Shown here in pieces: positions 1 to 6,339 of a stretch of 12,489 bases of DNA. Below the pieces are notes generated by a model. The model was not told the origin of the DNA and did not search any database. It saw nothing but the letters and a program-made list of their open reading frames with translations. Made by a program: the position numbers and the translations under genes. Source of the DNA: an uncultured Collinsella sp. GTDB taxonomy: Bacteria; Actinomycetota; Coriobacteriia; Coriobacteriales; Coriobacteriaceae. The stretch's first letter is position 1. The number at the start of each line of letters is the position of its first letter. The stretch is taken from positions 1 to 12,489 of the forward strand of contig CAADSS010000094.1 in NCBI GenBank assembly GCA_900751695.1, written 5' to 3'.

Positions 1-30
1 AAACTGTGCCCCATTGTTGTGCCGAATACT

Positions 31-74
31 GGGTCGCGCTTTCCCCAAGGGGGGCCTAAGGGAAAGCGCGACCC
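31..74. repeat. Perfect 15-bp inverted repeat (hairpin) at the window edge
   Basis: Positions 31-45 are exactly complementary to 60-74, around a 14-nt G-rich loop. On the plus strand the hairpin is followed by GTTTTGG, a weak T-run, so it could terminate a gene entering from the left, or act in both directions. It lacks the ATTCCGCA/GAGGAC motif of the two 127-bp elements elsewhere in the window. A second, weaker hairpin (CCGG-GTCG pairing with CGAC-CCGG) lies at about 93-118. No gene is visible between 1 and 205. Confidence 0.6.
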
Positions 75-145
75 GTTTTGGACGCAAATTCCGGGTCGTA
101 GTTTCCGCGACGCCCGGTCATCCCATGCCCTCACGACCTCGGCGC

Positions 146-180
146 ATAAAAAACGAGGGAAGGTACGTGTCCTTCCCTCG
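146..180 (-). terminator. Rho-independent terminator of aspS
   Basis: A perfect 10-bp stem (154-163 with 171-180, CGAGGGAAGG/CCTTCCCTCG) closes a 7-nt loop. Read on the minus strand it is followed directly by a run of T residues (complement of 147-153). It lies 25 nt past the aspS stop codon, which is where a terminator for that gene is expected. Confidence 0.93.
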
Positions 181-205
181 CAACAGGCAATATGTAGCCG
201 CTCGC

Positions 206-1993
206 CTACATCAGGCGCAGGCTGACGTCCTTGAGCTGGGCGCCACTAACGGCACTCGGGGCGCCCGACATGAGGTCGGAGCCGCTGGCCGTCTTGGGGA
301 ACGCCATAACGTCGCGGATGGAGTCGGAACCGGTGAGCAGCATGCACACGCGGTCCAGGCCCAGAGCGAAACCGCCCATCGGGGGTGCACCAAACTTGAG
401 CGCCTCCATGAGGAAGCCGAACTGAGACTCGGCGCGCTCCTCGGTAAAGCCCAGGAGCTTGAGCATGGACATCTGCATCTCGGCGTTGTGGATACGCATA
501 CCGCCGCCACCGGCCTCAAAGCCGTCCATGACAAAGTCGTAGGTGCACGAACCGGCTGCCAACGGGTCGGCCTCGATCTTGGCGATGTCGGTCTCGGTCG
601 GCAGAGTGAACGGCTGGTGCTCGGCAGCGTAAGCCTTGCGGTCCTCATCCCAGTGGAACAGCGGGAAGTTGACGACCCACAGGAAGTCGTGGCCCTCGCG
701 CTTGATCTCGAGCGCGTTGGCCATGTGGGAGCGCATGCCGCCCAGGATCTCGTCAGAGAGCAGGCGCGGGCCGGCGGCAAACATCACAAGGTCGCCGGGC
801 TCGACGTCCATGCGCTCGCGCAGAGCCGCCATCTCCTCGTCCGAGAAGAACTTGACGATGGGGCTGTTGATGGAGCCGTCCTCGCGGAAGGCGATCCAAG
901 CCAGACCCTTGGCGCCAAACGTGGAGGCCACGCCGGCGAGCTTATCGATCTTGGCACGTGCCCAGGCACCGGCGCCCTTGGCGTTGATGGCCTTGACGAC
1001 AGAGCCCTCCTCGTTCGCAGCGGTCGCGAAGACCTTAAATTTGGAGTTGGCAAAGATGTCGGTCAGGTCGACCAGGTGCATGCCATAGCGGGTATCGGGC
1101 TTGTCGGAGCCATAGGTGTCCATGGCATCCCAGTAGTTCATGCGACGCAGCGGCGTGGGCATCTCGACACCCATGCGACCGAAGGCATCGGCAAGAACCT
1201 CTTCGAGCGCGCTCATGACATCGTTCTGGTCCACGAAGGACATCTCGATGTCGACCTGGGTGAACTCGGGCTGACGGTCGGCACGCAGGTCCTCGTCGCG
1301 GAAGCACTTGGCAACCTGGTAGTAGCGCTCGACGCCACCGACCATGAGCAGCTGCTTCAGGAGCTGCGGGGACTGCGGCAGGGCGTAGAAGTTGCCCGGC
1401 TGGATGCGGCTGGGAACGATGAAGTCGCGGGCGCCCTCGGGCGTGGACTTAAACAGGGAGGGTGTCTCGACCTCCATGAACTCACGGTTGTGCAGCGCCT
1501 CGCGAATGGCAAAGGTGAAGTCGGAGCGCAGCTTGAGGTTAGCCATCATCTCGGGACGGCGGAGGTCCAGATAGCGGTAGCGCAGGCGGGTGTCCTCGCT
1601 GGTCTCGATGCCGTCCTCGATCTGGAACGGCGGGGTGACGGACGTGTTGAGAACCTCGGCGTGGTCGGTCAGGACCTCGATCTCGCCGGTCGCGAGCTTG
1701 GTGTTGGTGGTCTCCTCGCCACGGGCGCGCACGACGCCGTGAATCTTGATGGGCCACTCGGGACGCATGGTCTCGGCGATCTTAAAGGCATCGCCGTCGG
1801 AGTGCTCGGGGTCGAAGGTGAGCTGCGTGATGCCCTCGCGGTCGCGAAGGTCGCAGAAAATAAGGCCGCCGTGGTCGCGGCGACGGCTCACCCAACCGGT
1901 GAGGGTGACCTCTTCGCCCACGTTCTCGAAGCGAAGCTCGCCGCAGGTACGGGTGTGCATGGAATGCTCATCGATGGGACGGGTCTGGCTCAT
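206..1993 (-). CDS. aspS: Aspartyl-tRNA synthetase (class II, bacterial type)
   Basis: 595 aa, the usual length for bacterial AspRS with the GAD insert. It charges tRNA with aspartate using ATP, in the cytoplasm. The N-terminal OB-fold anticodon domain (about 12-120) carries GWVSRRRDHGGLIF. The class II core shows TPEGARDF (184-191), motif 2 with CFRDEDLRADRQPEFTQ (230-246), and motif 3 GGFALGLDRV (540-549) followed by IRDVMAFPKT. The ATG at 1993 is chosen because AAAGGAGG lies 8 nt upstream; a second Met at 1960 lines up with the start of E. coli AspRS, so the chosen start gives an 11-residue extension. His41 sits where E. coli has Leu30; family literature links His here with non-discriminating AspRS, which also makes Asp-tRNA(Asn). 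Glu94 sits at the other discriminating position, where E. coli has Lys, so the call on specificity is open. The gene is monocistronic, with its own terminator and a structured leader. Confidence 0.98.
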   Translation of the reverse strand: MSQTRPIDEHSMHTRTCGELRFENVGEEVTLTGWVSRRRDHGGLIFCDLRDREGITQLTFDPEHSDGDAFKIAETMRPEWPIKIHGVVRARGEETTNTKLATGEIEVLTDHAEVLNTSVTPPFQIEDGIETSEDTRLRYRYLDLRRPEMMANLKLRSDFTFAIREALHNREFMEVETPSLFKSTPEGARDFIVPSRIQPGNFYALPQSPQLLKQLLMVGGVERYYQVAKCFRDEDLRADRQPEFTQVDIEMSFVDQNDVMSALEEVLADAFGRMGVEMPTPLRRMNYWDAMDTYGSDKPDTRYGMHLVDLTDIFANSKFKVFATAANEEGSVVKAINAKGAGAWARAKIDKLAGVASTFGAKGLAWIAFREDGSINSPIVKFFSDEEMAALRERMDVEPGDLVMFAAGPRLLSDEILGGMRSHMANALEIKREGHDFLWVVNFPLFHWDEDRKAYAAEHQPFTLPTETDIAKIEADPLAAGSCTYDFVMDGFEAGGGGMRIHNAEMQMSMLKLLGFTEERAESQFGFLMEALKFGAPPMGGFALGLDRVCMLLTGSDSIRDVMAFPKTASGSDLMSGAPSAVSGAQLKDVSLRLM

Positions 1994-2014
1994 ACCAGTG
2001 ATCCTCCTTTATGG

Positions 2015-2056
2015 ATCTGTGCCGCCCCGTGTCGTTCCGGGCGGCGTCGTACAGAT
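2015..2056 (-). promoter_or_regulatory. Bulged hairpin in the aspS leader
   Basis: On the minus strand ATCTGT (complement of 2051-2056), a 5-nt bulge ACGAC, and GCCGCCC (2039-2045) pair with one continuous arm, GGGCGGCACAGAT (2015-2027), around an 11-nt loop. That makes 13 bp in two helices. The 3' arm ends a few nucleotides before the aspS Shine-Dalgarno sequence (about 2002-2009), so folding could affect ribosome access. A smaller CTGCG/CGCAG hairpin lies upstream (2066-2082). There is no T-run, so it is not a simple terminator, and no T-box sequence is seen. The pairing is seen in the sequence; a regulatory role is inference. Confidence 0.55.
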
Positions 2057-2098
2057 TTGCCCAGCCTGCGTAAACCGCGCAGCCGGACATGGCGTTCT

Positions 2099-2104
2099 AT
2101 CTTA
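2099..2104 (-). promoter_or_regulatory. Possible -10 box of aspS (TAAGAT)
   Basis: TAAGAT on the minus strand is the best -10-like hexamer upstream of aspS. No good -35 box is present at 16-18 nt spacing, so this is weak. If it is correct, the leader is about 100 nt and includes the bulged hairpin at 2015-2056. Confidence 0.25.
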
Positions 2105-2249
2105 TCGCACCTGTGTCGATGTACCGCGGAAAAGTGGCTCCTGCCCAAAGACTTGACGGAGACGAAACAATTGACGCACCGCGGCCGTCGCCAAGGCGCG
2201 CCGCGTGCGACAATGTGCCCCAATACAACTGCACTCGGAAAGGCCCGCC

Positions 2250-2885
2250 ATGACTGCACGCCTCATCGTTATGGATATTGACTCCACGCTCATCAACCAG
2301 GAGGTCATCGACCTGTTGGGCGAAGAGGCCGGCGTGGGCGAGCAGGTGGCACAGATCACCGAGCGCGCCATGCGCGGCGAGCTGGACTTTAAGCAGGCAC
2401 TTGAAGAGCGCGTGGGGTTGCTTGCCGGCTTGGACGAGAGTGTGTTCGAACGCACCTTTGAGCGCGTAACGTTTACCCCCGGCGCGCTGGAGCTTGTGCG
2501 CTCGGCGCACAGCAAGGGCTGGAAGGTCGGCGTGGTGAGTGGCGGCTTTCACGAGGTCGCCGATAAGATCGTGGCCGCCGCGGGCATCGATTTTTGCCTG
2601 ACCAACCGCTTGGAGGTCGTAGACGGCAAGCTCACGGGCAAGCTGGCGGCAGACATTGTGACCAAGGAGTCCAAGCTCATCCAGCTGCTGGACTGGGCAG
2701 TTGAGTGCGGTGTCGACATGGCCCATACCGTGGCAATCGGCGACGGCGCCAACGACATCCCCATGATTCAGGCCGCAGGCACGGGCATCGCGTTTTGCGC
2801 CAAGCCCAAGACGCGCGAAGCCGCCCCGTTTGCCATCGACGAGCACAACCTGATGCTCGCCATGGACATCATCCTGCGTGACTAG
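2250..2885 (+). CDS. serB: Phosphoserine phosphatase, HAD superfamily
   Basis: 211 aa, about the length of single-domain SerB enzymes without an ACT domain. It removes phosphate from L-phosphoserine, the last step of serine synthesis. HAD motif I is MDIDST (Asp9 nucleophile, Asp11 acid/base, Thr13); motif II is VVSGGF with Ser97; a lysine of motif III lies in KESK (139-142); motif IV is GDGANDIPM (164-172), which holds Mg2+. The cap helices between about 15 and 80 include EVIDLLGEEAGVGEQV, typical of SerB. The ATG at 2250 is used because GGAAAGG lies a few nt upstream; an in-frame GTG at 2205 would add 15 residues with no SerB similarity. It is divergent from aspS and 114 nt upstream of larB. 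No convincing promoter was found, and no T-run terminator follows. A related HAD phosphatase with another substrate cannot be excluded. Confidence 0.9.
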   Translation: MTARLIVMDIDSTLINQEVIDLLGEEAGVGEQVAQITERAMRGELDFKQALEERVGLLAGLDESVFERTFERVTFTPGALELVRSAHSKGWKVGVVSGGFHEVADKIVAAAGIDFCLTNRLEVVDGKLTGKLAADIVTKESKLIQLLDWAVECGVDMAHTVAIGDGANDIPMIQAAGTGIAFCAKPKTREAAPFAIDEHNLMLAMDIILRD

Positions 2886-2921
2886 CCGATCCGTCTAACA
2901 ATTGAATCAGTCTGTCCTATA

Positions 2922-2955
2922 GTTTCCGAACAATTTTGTCTTAGTGTTCGGAAAC
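2922..2955. promoter_or_regulatory. Perfect 10-bp inverted repeat upstream of larB, candidate operator
   Basis: GTTTCCGAAC (2922-2931) and GTTCGGAAAC (2946-2955) are exact inverted copies separated by 14 AT-rich bases. The pair lies in the serB-larB gap, 45 nt before the larB start. It overlaps the likely promoter elements: TATAGT at 2918-2923 on one side and a TTCGGA...TGCTAGACT arrangement on the other. There is no T-run, so it is not a terminator. Binding by the TetR protein encoded downstream is a guess from position; a 14-nt spacer is long for a classic TetR operator. Confidence 0.5.
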
Positions 2956-2976
2956 ATACCCTTTGAGTGCTAGACT
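2947..2976 (+). promoter_or_regulatory. Possible larB promoter
   Basis: An extended -10 box, TGCTAGACT (2968-2976), lies 18 nt after a poor -35 hexamer, TTCGGA (2947-2952), which is part of the right arm of the inverted repeat. Transcription would start near 2983. An alternative -10, TATAGT (2918-2923), would start inside the left arm. Both choices place the inverted repeat where a repressor could block transcription. Confidence 0.35.
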
Positions 2977-2999
2977 TTGCGCCGTCGAAGGGAACATAT

Positions 3000-3782
3000 A
3001 TGGATAAGCAAGATCTTGAGCAATTGCTGAGCGATGTTGCCGGCGGAGCAGTCACCCCGGCAGTCGCCCTCACGCGCATCCAAACGGCGCCAACCGCCGA
3101 TCTGGGTTTTGCACAGCTCGATCTTTCGCGCGGAGTGCGCCAGGGAGCCGGCGAGGTTGTCTACGGCGCCGGTAAAACCGCCGAGCAGATTGCCGCCATT
3201 ATCGAAGCGCTGCGCGATGCCGGCCAGGAGCGCATCCTGGTCACGCGCCTGGATGCCGAAAAAGCCGCGCGCACCGCTGAGCTCCTCGGCAACGGCATCG
3301 ACCTGGGATATGTCCCGGACGCACAGCTCGCCCTCGTGGGCGGCAAGCCCTCCCCTACCGGCAACGGACGCATCGTTGTCGCCTGCGCCGGCACGAGCGA
3401 CTTGCCCGTCGCCGAGGAAGCCGCGTTGACGGCCGAGTTCTATGGCAACGAGGTCGACCGCCTCTACGACGTGGGTGTCGCCGGCCTGCACCGCCTGCTC
3501 GCGCATGCCGAGGAACTTGCCCAGGCGCAGGTGGTCATCGCCATCGCCGGCATGGAGGGCGCGCTGGCAAGCGTTATCGGCGGCCTGGTGAGCTGTCCGG
3601 TCATTGCCGTTCCCACCAGCGTGGGCTACGGCGCGAGCTTTGGTGGCGTAGCCGCACTGCTCGCCATGCTCAACTCCTGCGCCAGCGGCGTTTCGGTCGT
3701 CAATATCGACAACGGCTTTGGCGCCGCCTACCAGGCAAGTCTTATCAATCATCTGAGCGCCGGCACACCCCGCGCCCGCTAA
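3000..3782 (+). CDS. larB: LarB, pyridinium-3,5-biscarboxylate mononucleotide synthase
   Basis: 260 aa, a usual LarB length. LarB carboxylates the pyridinium ring of nicotinic acid adenine dinucleotide and hydrolyses the product, the first step toward the nickel-pincer nucleotide of lactate racemase. The C-terminal half is PurE-like. Visible signatures are GVRQGAGEVVYGAGKT (45-60), VACAGTSDLPVAEEA (127-141), YGNEVDRLYDVGVAG (148-162), the glycine-rich AIAGMEGALASVIGGL (181-196), PTSVGYGASFGG (205-216) and NIDNGFGAAY (235-244). Cys227 in MLNSCASG probably matches the cysteine that is catalytic in Lactiplantibacillus plantarum LarB. The ATG at 3000 has GAAGGGA upstream; an upstream in-frame codon at 2967 lacks a ribosome site and overlaps the promoter region. 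larC follows after 10 nt, with its Shine-Dalgarno sequence overlapping the larB stop codon, so the two are an operon. Confidence 0.95.
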   Translation: MDKQDLEQLLSDVAGGAVTPAVALTRIQTAPTADLGFAQLDLSRGVRQGAGEVVYGAGKTAEQIAAIIEALRDAGQERILVTRLDAEKAARTAELLGNGIDLGYVPDAQLALVGGKPSPTGNGRIVVACAGTSDLPVAEEAALTAEFYGNEVDRLYDVGVAGLHRLLAHAEELAQAQVVIAIAGMEGALASVIGGLVSCPVIAVPTSVGYGASFGGVAALLAMLNSCASGVSVVNIDNGFGAAYQASLINHLSAGTPRAR

Positions 3783-3792
3783 GGAGCATTCC

Positions 3793-4710
3793 ATGTCCAA
3801 TCATCAGCACACGCTTATCATCGACGGCACCTCGGGCATCAGCGGCGATATGACCGTCGCGGCCCTGCTCGACCTGGGCGCCAGCGAGGAGCACCTGCGC
3901 GAACAGCTCGCCACACTGCCGGTCGACGGCTTTTCGATCGCTGTAACGCGCGTAAACAAGCATGGCATCGACGCCTGCGATTTCGAAGTCCAGCTTGCAG
4001 AGGGCCTCGAGAACCATGATCACGATATGGCCTGGCTCTACGGCAACGAAGCAGCTGTCGAGCATATGCATGAGCATGAGCACCACCATCATGGCCATGG
4101 CGAGCACGAACACGAGCACACACACGACCATGACCATGAGGCCCACGGCCATGGTCACGAGGGTCACCATCACGCCCACCACCATCACCACCGTTCTTTG
4201 GCGGACGTCACCGCCATCATCGACGGCTCACAGCTAAGCGATGGCGCCAAGCGTCGTGCGCTCGCCATCTTTACCGCACTTGCCGCCGCCGAGGCCAAGG
4301 CCCACGGCAAAACGCCCGAAACCGTCATGTTCCACGAGGTGGGCGCCGTCGACTCCATCGTCGACGTCTGCTCTGTCGCCATCTGCCTCGATGACCTGGG
4401 TATTGAGGACATCGTTGTCGAGTCGCTTTCCGAGGGCCACGGCACCATCCGCTGCGCCCACGGCCTCATGCCCATTCCCGTCCCCGCCGTTGTCAACCTA
4501 TGCCAGGCGGGCAATATCGCCCTCACGCCCGTACCGGTCGCCGGCGAGCTCGTGACGCCCACGGGCGCCGCCATCGTCGCCGCGCTGCGCACGTCCGAGC
4601 ACCTGCCGGCACGCTACCGCATCGAAGCCGTCGGCTACGGCGCCGGCAAGCGTCCCTACGAGGGTTGCTCCGGCACGCTCCGTTGCCTGCTTGTTCAAGC
4701 GGATGCATAA
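3793..4710 (+). CDS. larC: LarC N-terminal half (LarC1) with His-rich insert, nickel insertion protein
   Basis: 305 aa. LarC inserts nickel into the pincer nucleotide in a CTP-dependent reaction. The start IIDGTSGISGDMTVAALLDLG (9-29) is the family signature. FHEVGAVDSIVDV, CAHGLMPIPVPAVVNL and GELVTPTGAAIVAAL follow, and the protein stops soon after GYGAGKR, which is where the N-terminal domain ends. Full LarC proteins run on for over 100 residues into LarC2, the domain that binds CTP in L. plantarum; there it is joined to LarC1 by a programmed frameshift. Here no LarC2 sequence is found in any frame, since the regulator gene starts 2 nt after the stop. Residues 91-133 hold 25 histidines in 43 positions, mixed with Asp, Glu and Gly, a likely nickel-binding or storage segment. 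The ATG has AAGGAG 6 nt upstream. The family call is firm; activity without LarC2 is unknown. Confidence 0.92.
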   Translation: MSNHQHTLIIDGTSGISGDMTVAALLDLGASEEHLREQLATLPVDGFSIAVTRVNKHGIDACDFEVQLAEGLENHDHDMAWLYGNEAAVEHMHEHEHHHHGHGEHEHEHTHDHDHEAHGHGHEGHHHAHHHHHRSLADVTAIIDGSQLSDGAKRRALAIFTALAAAEAKAHGKTPETVMFHEVGAVDSIVDVCSVAICLDDLGIEDIVVESLSEGHGTIRCAHGLMPIPVPAVVNLCQAGNIALTPVPVAGELVTPTGAAIVAALRTSEHLPARYRIEAVGYGAGKRPYEGCSGTLRCLLVQADA

Positions 4711-4712
4711 CC

Positions 4713-5252
4713 ATGGATGCCCGCAAAGAAAAAAGCCGCGCCGCTATTGTCACGGCGTTTTCCGAGCTCCTTCGCGAGGAGGACTACGGCAAGATCACTG
4801 TCGGCGACATCATCGCTCGCGCCCATGTGGGTCGAGCCACGTTCTACGGCCTCTTTAAGAGCAAAGACGACCTACTGTCCGAGCTCGTGAGCGACATCTG
4901 CACCCACGCCCTCGACGACGATGGTACGCCGCTCGACGACCCACTCGTGCAAGTCGAGCATATCCTCAACAACCTCTGGGAGCGCCGTCAGGGCGTACGA
5001 GCCCTCGTAGCCGGTGCCGGCTCGCGCGTCTTCGCCGACTGTCTCCGCAAGACCATCATGTCGCGCGCAGCCGAAATCGTCCCCGCCGACCCCGCAGGCC
5101 CCGCCGGCACCATGGACCGCAGCTTCTTACTACACCACATAGCCTCAAGCTTCGTAGGAATGGTCCAATGGTGGGCATGGCACAACTTCGAAGCAGAAAA
5201 AGTCAACGTAGCCAAAGACTACCTCTCGGCCATAAAGCCCCTCTTCAACTAA
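4713..5252 (+). CDS. TetR/AcrR-family transcriptional regulator, candidate lar regulator
   Basis: 179 aa. The N-terminal helix-turn-helix domain (about 5-55) reads YGKITVGDIIARAHVGRATFYGLFKSKDDLL, with the typical TFY-FKSKDDLL end of the TetR recognition helix. The C-terminal ligand domain ends with FVGMVQWWAWHNF (148-160), resembling the TetR_C_8-type C-terminus. The start codon is 2 nt after the larC stop and lacks a good Shine-Dalgarno sequence, so translation is probably coupled to larC. Its place in the larB-larC unit suggests it senses lactate or a related acid and controls lar genes; L. plantarum instead uses the Crp-type LarR. The ligand and target sites are not visible. The last 40 or so codons use more A-ending codons (CTA, GTA, ATA) than the neighbouring genes. 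No terminator with a T-run follows; the 127-bp hairpin element starts 156 nt downstream. Confidence 0.88.
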   Translation: MDARKEKSRAAIVTAFSELLREEDYGKITVGDIIARAHVGRATFYGLFKSKDDLLSELVSDICTHALDDDGTPLDDPLVQVEHILNNLWERRQGVRALVAGAGSRVFADCLRKTIMSRAAEIVPADPAGPAGTMDRSFLLHHIASSFVGMVQWWAWHNFEAEKVNVAKDYLSAIKPLFN

Positions 5253-5408
5253 GTAAGAACCTCATCCCAAAGCATCGCCCCAACCCAGGCCGCCACGCAT
5301 CCCAAAGCGTCACTCGCACTTCAACGCCCCTACCAGCAACAAGCCCCTCCCATCCAAATTCAGATATATATGTCGGGTTGCTTGTACGAACGAACCCAGA
5401 TTCCCGCA
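5253..5408. other. G-poor convergent intergenic stretch with an 11-bp direct repeat
   Basis: This is the first half of the 306-bp gap between the convergent tetR and larD genes. It is rich in C and A and poor in G on the plus strand as far as about 5345. CATCCCAAAGC occurs at 5263-5273 and again at 5298-5308. AGATATATATGT lies at about 5361-5372, the most AT-rich spot here. No gene, RNA gene or T-run terminator was recognised. The rest of the gap is the 127-bp hairpin element plus 23 bp. Confidence 0.6.
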
Positions 5409-5535
5409 GGTCACGGCACAAGTTAACTTTCCGCCGCATTCCGCAGGACGCAAGAAGTCCCCACCGCACGAAGTGCGCAGCGGGGGCTTCTTGCATGTCC
5501 GAGGACGCGGCGAAAAGTTAACTTGTGCCGTGACC
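5409..5535. repeat. 127-bp long-hairpin element, copy 1
   Basis: The whole segment is a near-perfect palindrome. The outer stem pairs 5409-5437 with 5507-5535, with a single C/A mismatch (5431/5513). Next comes an asymmetric internal loop, ATTCCGCA (5438-5445) opposite GAGGAC (5501-5506), then a 4-bp helix GGAC/GTCC (5446-5449 with 5497-5500) and a 2-nt bulge AT. The inner stem is 13 bp (5450-5462 with 5482-5494), followed by a small 2/4-nt loop, a 5-bp apical stem CGCAC/GTGCG and a GAA triloop (5470-5472). The second copy at 7841-7967 has the same length and design. It sits between convergent 3' ends, so it may act as a two-way terminator or mRNA 3' end stabiliser; no T-run is present. Confidence 0.85.
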
Positions 5536-5558
5536 GGACGTTATATCAATTGCTCGGA

Positions 5559-6290
5559 CTAGAACATGCCCAAGAAACCATGCACAAACAGTGCAGCCAG
5601 AGCGGCACCGACAAACGGCGCGATGCCAGGAACGAGCAGGCCGTACTTCCAGTTGTTGTCAGCCTTGTTCTTGATCGGCAGCACCTGATAGGCCATGCGA
5701 GGACCAAGGTCACGAGCCTGGTTCATGGCGAAGCCGGTGATGCCGCCCATGCCCATGCCAACAGCCCAAACGATCAGACCGACGCAGATGGCGAGCATCA
5801 GAACGTTCTCGCCAGCACGGTTAGCAGCAGCAAGGATGGCGCTGATGAACACGAAGGTGCAGATAGCCTCGCAGAAGAAGTTGCGGGCATAGTTGGTGCC
5901 CTCGGTGGTGGGGTTGGTCGAGAAGATGTTGCGCTGAGCAATGGGATCGATGACACCATCGGAAGCCTTGAACTCATCGGCATACATCAACCACGCGATC
6001 ACGGCACCCGCAAAGCCGCCGAGCATATCAGCAACCATGAAGGGGATGCAGCTGCTCCACGGCACCAGGCCGACGATGCACTGGGCAAGCACCATGGCGG
6101 GGTTCATGCACACGGCGCCGCCAAAGATAAACAGAGCAACCGAGATGCCAAAAGACCAGGTGGTGATGGCAAACATGTGGCCGGAGCCCTGATACTTGGT
6201 GCCCTTAAGCACGGTATCGCAGTGCACGCCCACGCCAAAGATGATCATGAGGGCCGTTGCGCCGAATTCGCAGAGGAGTTTGGTAAGCAT
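5559..6290 (-). CDS. larD: LarD-like aquaglyceroporin (MIP family), likely lactate channel
   Basis: 243 aa, with six hydrophobic segments and the two half-helices of the major intrinsic protein family. LarD of L. plantarum, a GlpF homologue, moves lactic acid across the membrane. The first signature motif is MNPAM (Asn63-Pro64-Ala65). The second reads GFAMNQARDLGPR, with Gln191 in place of the usual proline. Trp45, Phe187 and Arg193 line up with the GlpF selectivity filter (Trp48, Phe200, Arg206), so this is a glycerol/lactate-type pore rather than a water-only one. The ATG at 6290 has AAGG close upstream in GATAAGG. It lies 49 nt downstream of larA on the same strand, so the two are probably cotranscribed. 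The lactate substrate is inferred from the neighbours; glycerol remains possible. Confidence 0.9.
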   Translation of the reverse strand: MLTKLLCEFGATALMIIFGVGVHCDTVLKGTKYQGSGHMFAITTWSFGISVALFIFGGAVCMNPAMVLAQCIVGLVPWSSCIPFMVADMLGGFAGAVIAWLMYADEFKASDGVIDPIAQRNIFSTNPTTEGTNYARNFFCEAICTFVFISAILAAANRAGENVLMLAICVGLIVWAVGMGMGGITGFAMNQARDLGPRMAYQVLPIKNKADNNWKYGLLVPGIAPFVGAALAALFVHGFLGMF

Positions 6291-6339
6291 AAAACCTTAT
6301 CTTTCTTGTCGGTTATAAACGATTCGTTTAGGCCGCGTA

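Noticed and set aside
1994..2110. T-box riboswitch upstream of aspS
   Set aside because: No T-box consensus or antiterminator/terminator pair; only the bulged hairpin.
14..2281. A 755-codon open frame on the plus strand antisense to aspS
   Set aside because: It mirrors the GC-rich aspS codons, has no family resemblance, and aspS on the other strand is certain.
2097..3800. Long minus-strand open frames across serB and larB
   Set aside because: Shadows of well-supported plus-strand genes, without recognisable domains.
4063..4191. His-rich repeat as a tandem DNA repeat or assembly artefact
   Set aside because: The codons are mixed CAT and CAC without an exact repeated unit, the frame is open throughout, and the LarC family is known to carry variable inserts here.
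4500..5252. Possible frameshift fusion of LarC to the TetR protein, since the tetR frame is open upstream to 4500
   Set aside because: The upstream part is an Arg-rich shadow of larC. No slippery site was recognised, and each protein is complete in its own frame.
5245..5521. Small open frames in the tetR-larD gap
   Set aside because: They run through the palindrome, have no ribosome sites, and resemble no protein.
5409..5535. Insertion sequence or prophage attachment site at the first hairpin element
   Set aside because: No transposase, no target-site duplication seen at its ends, and the second copy has different arms.
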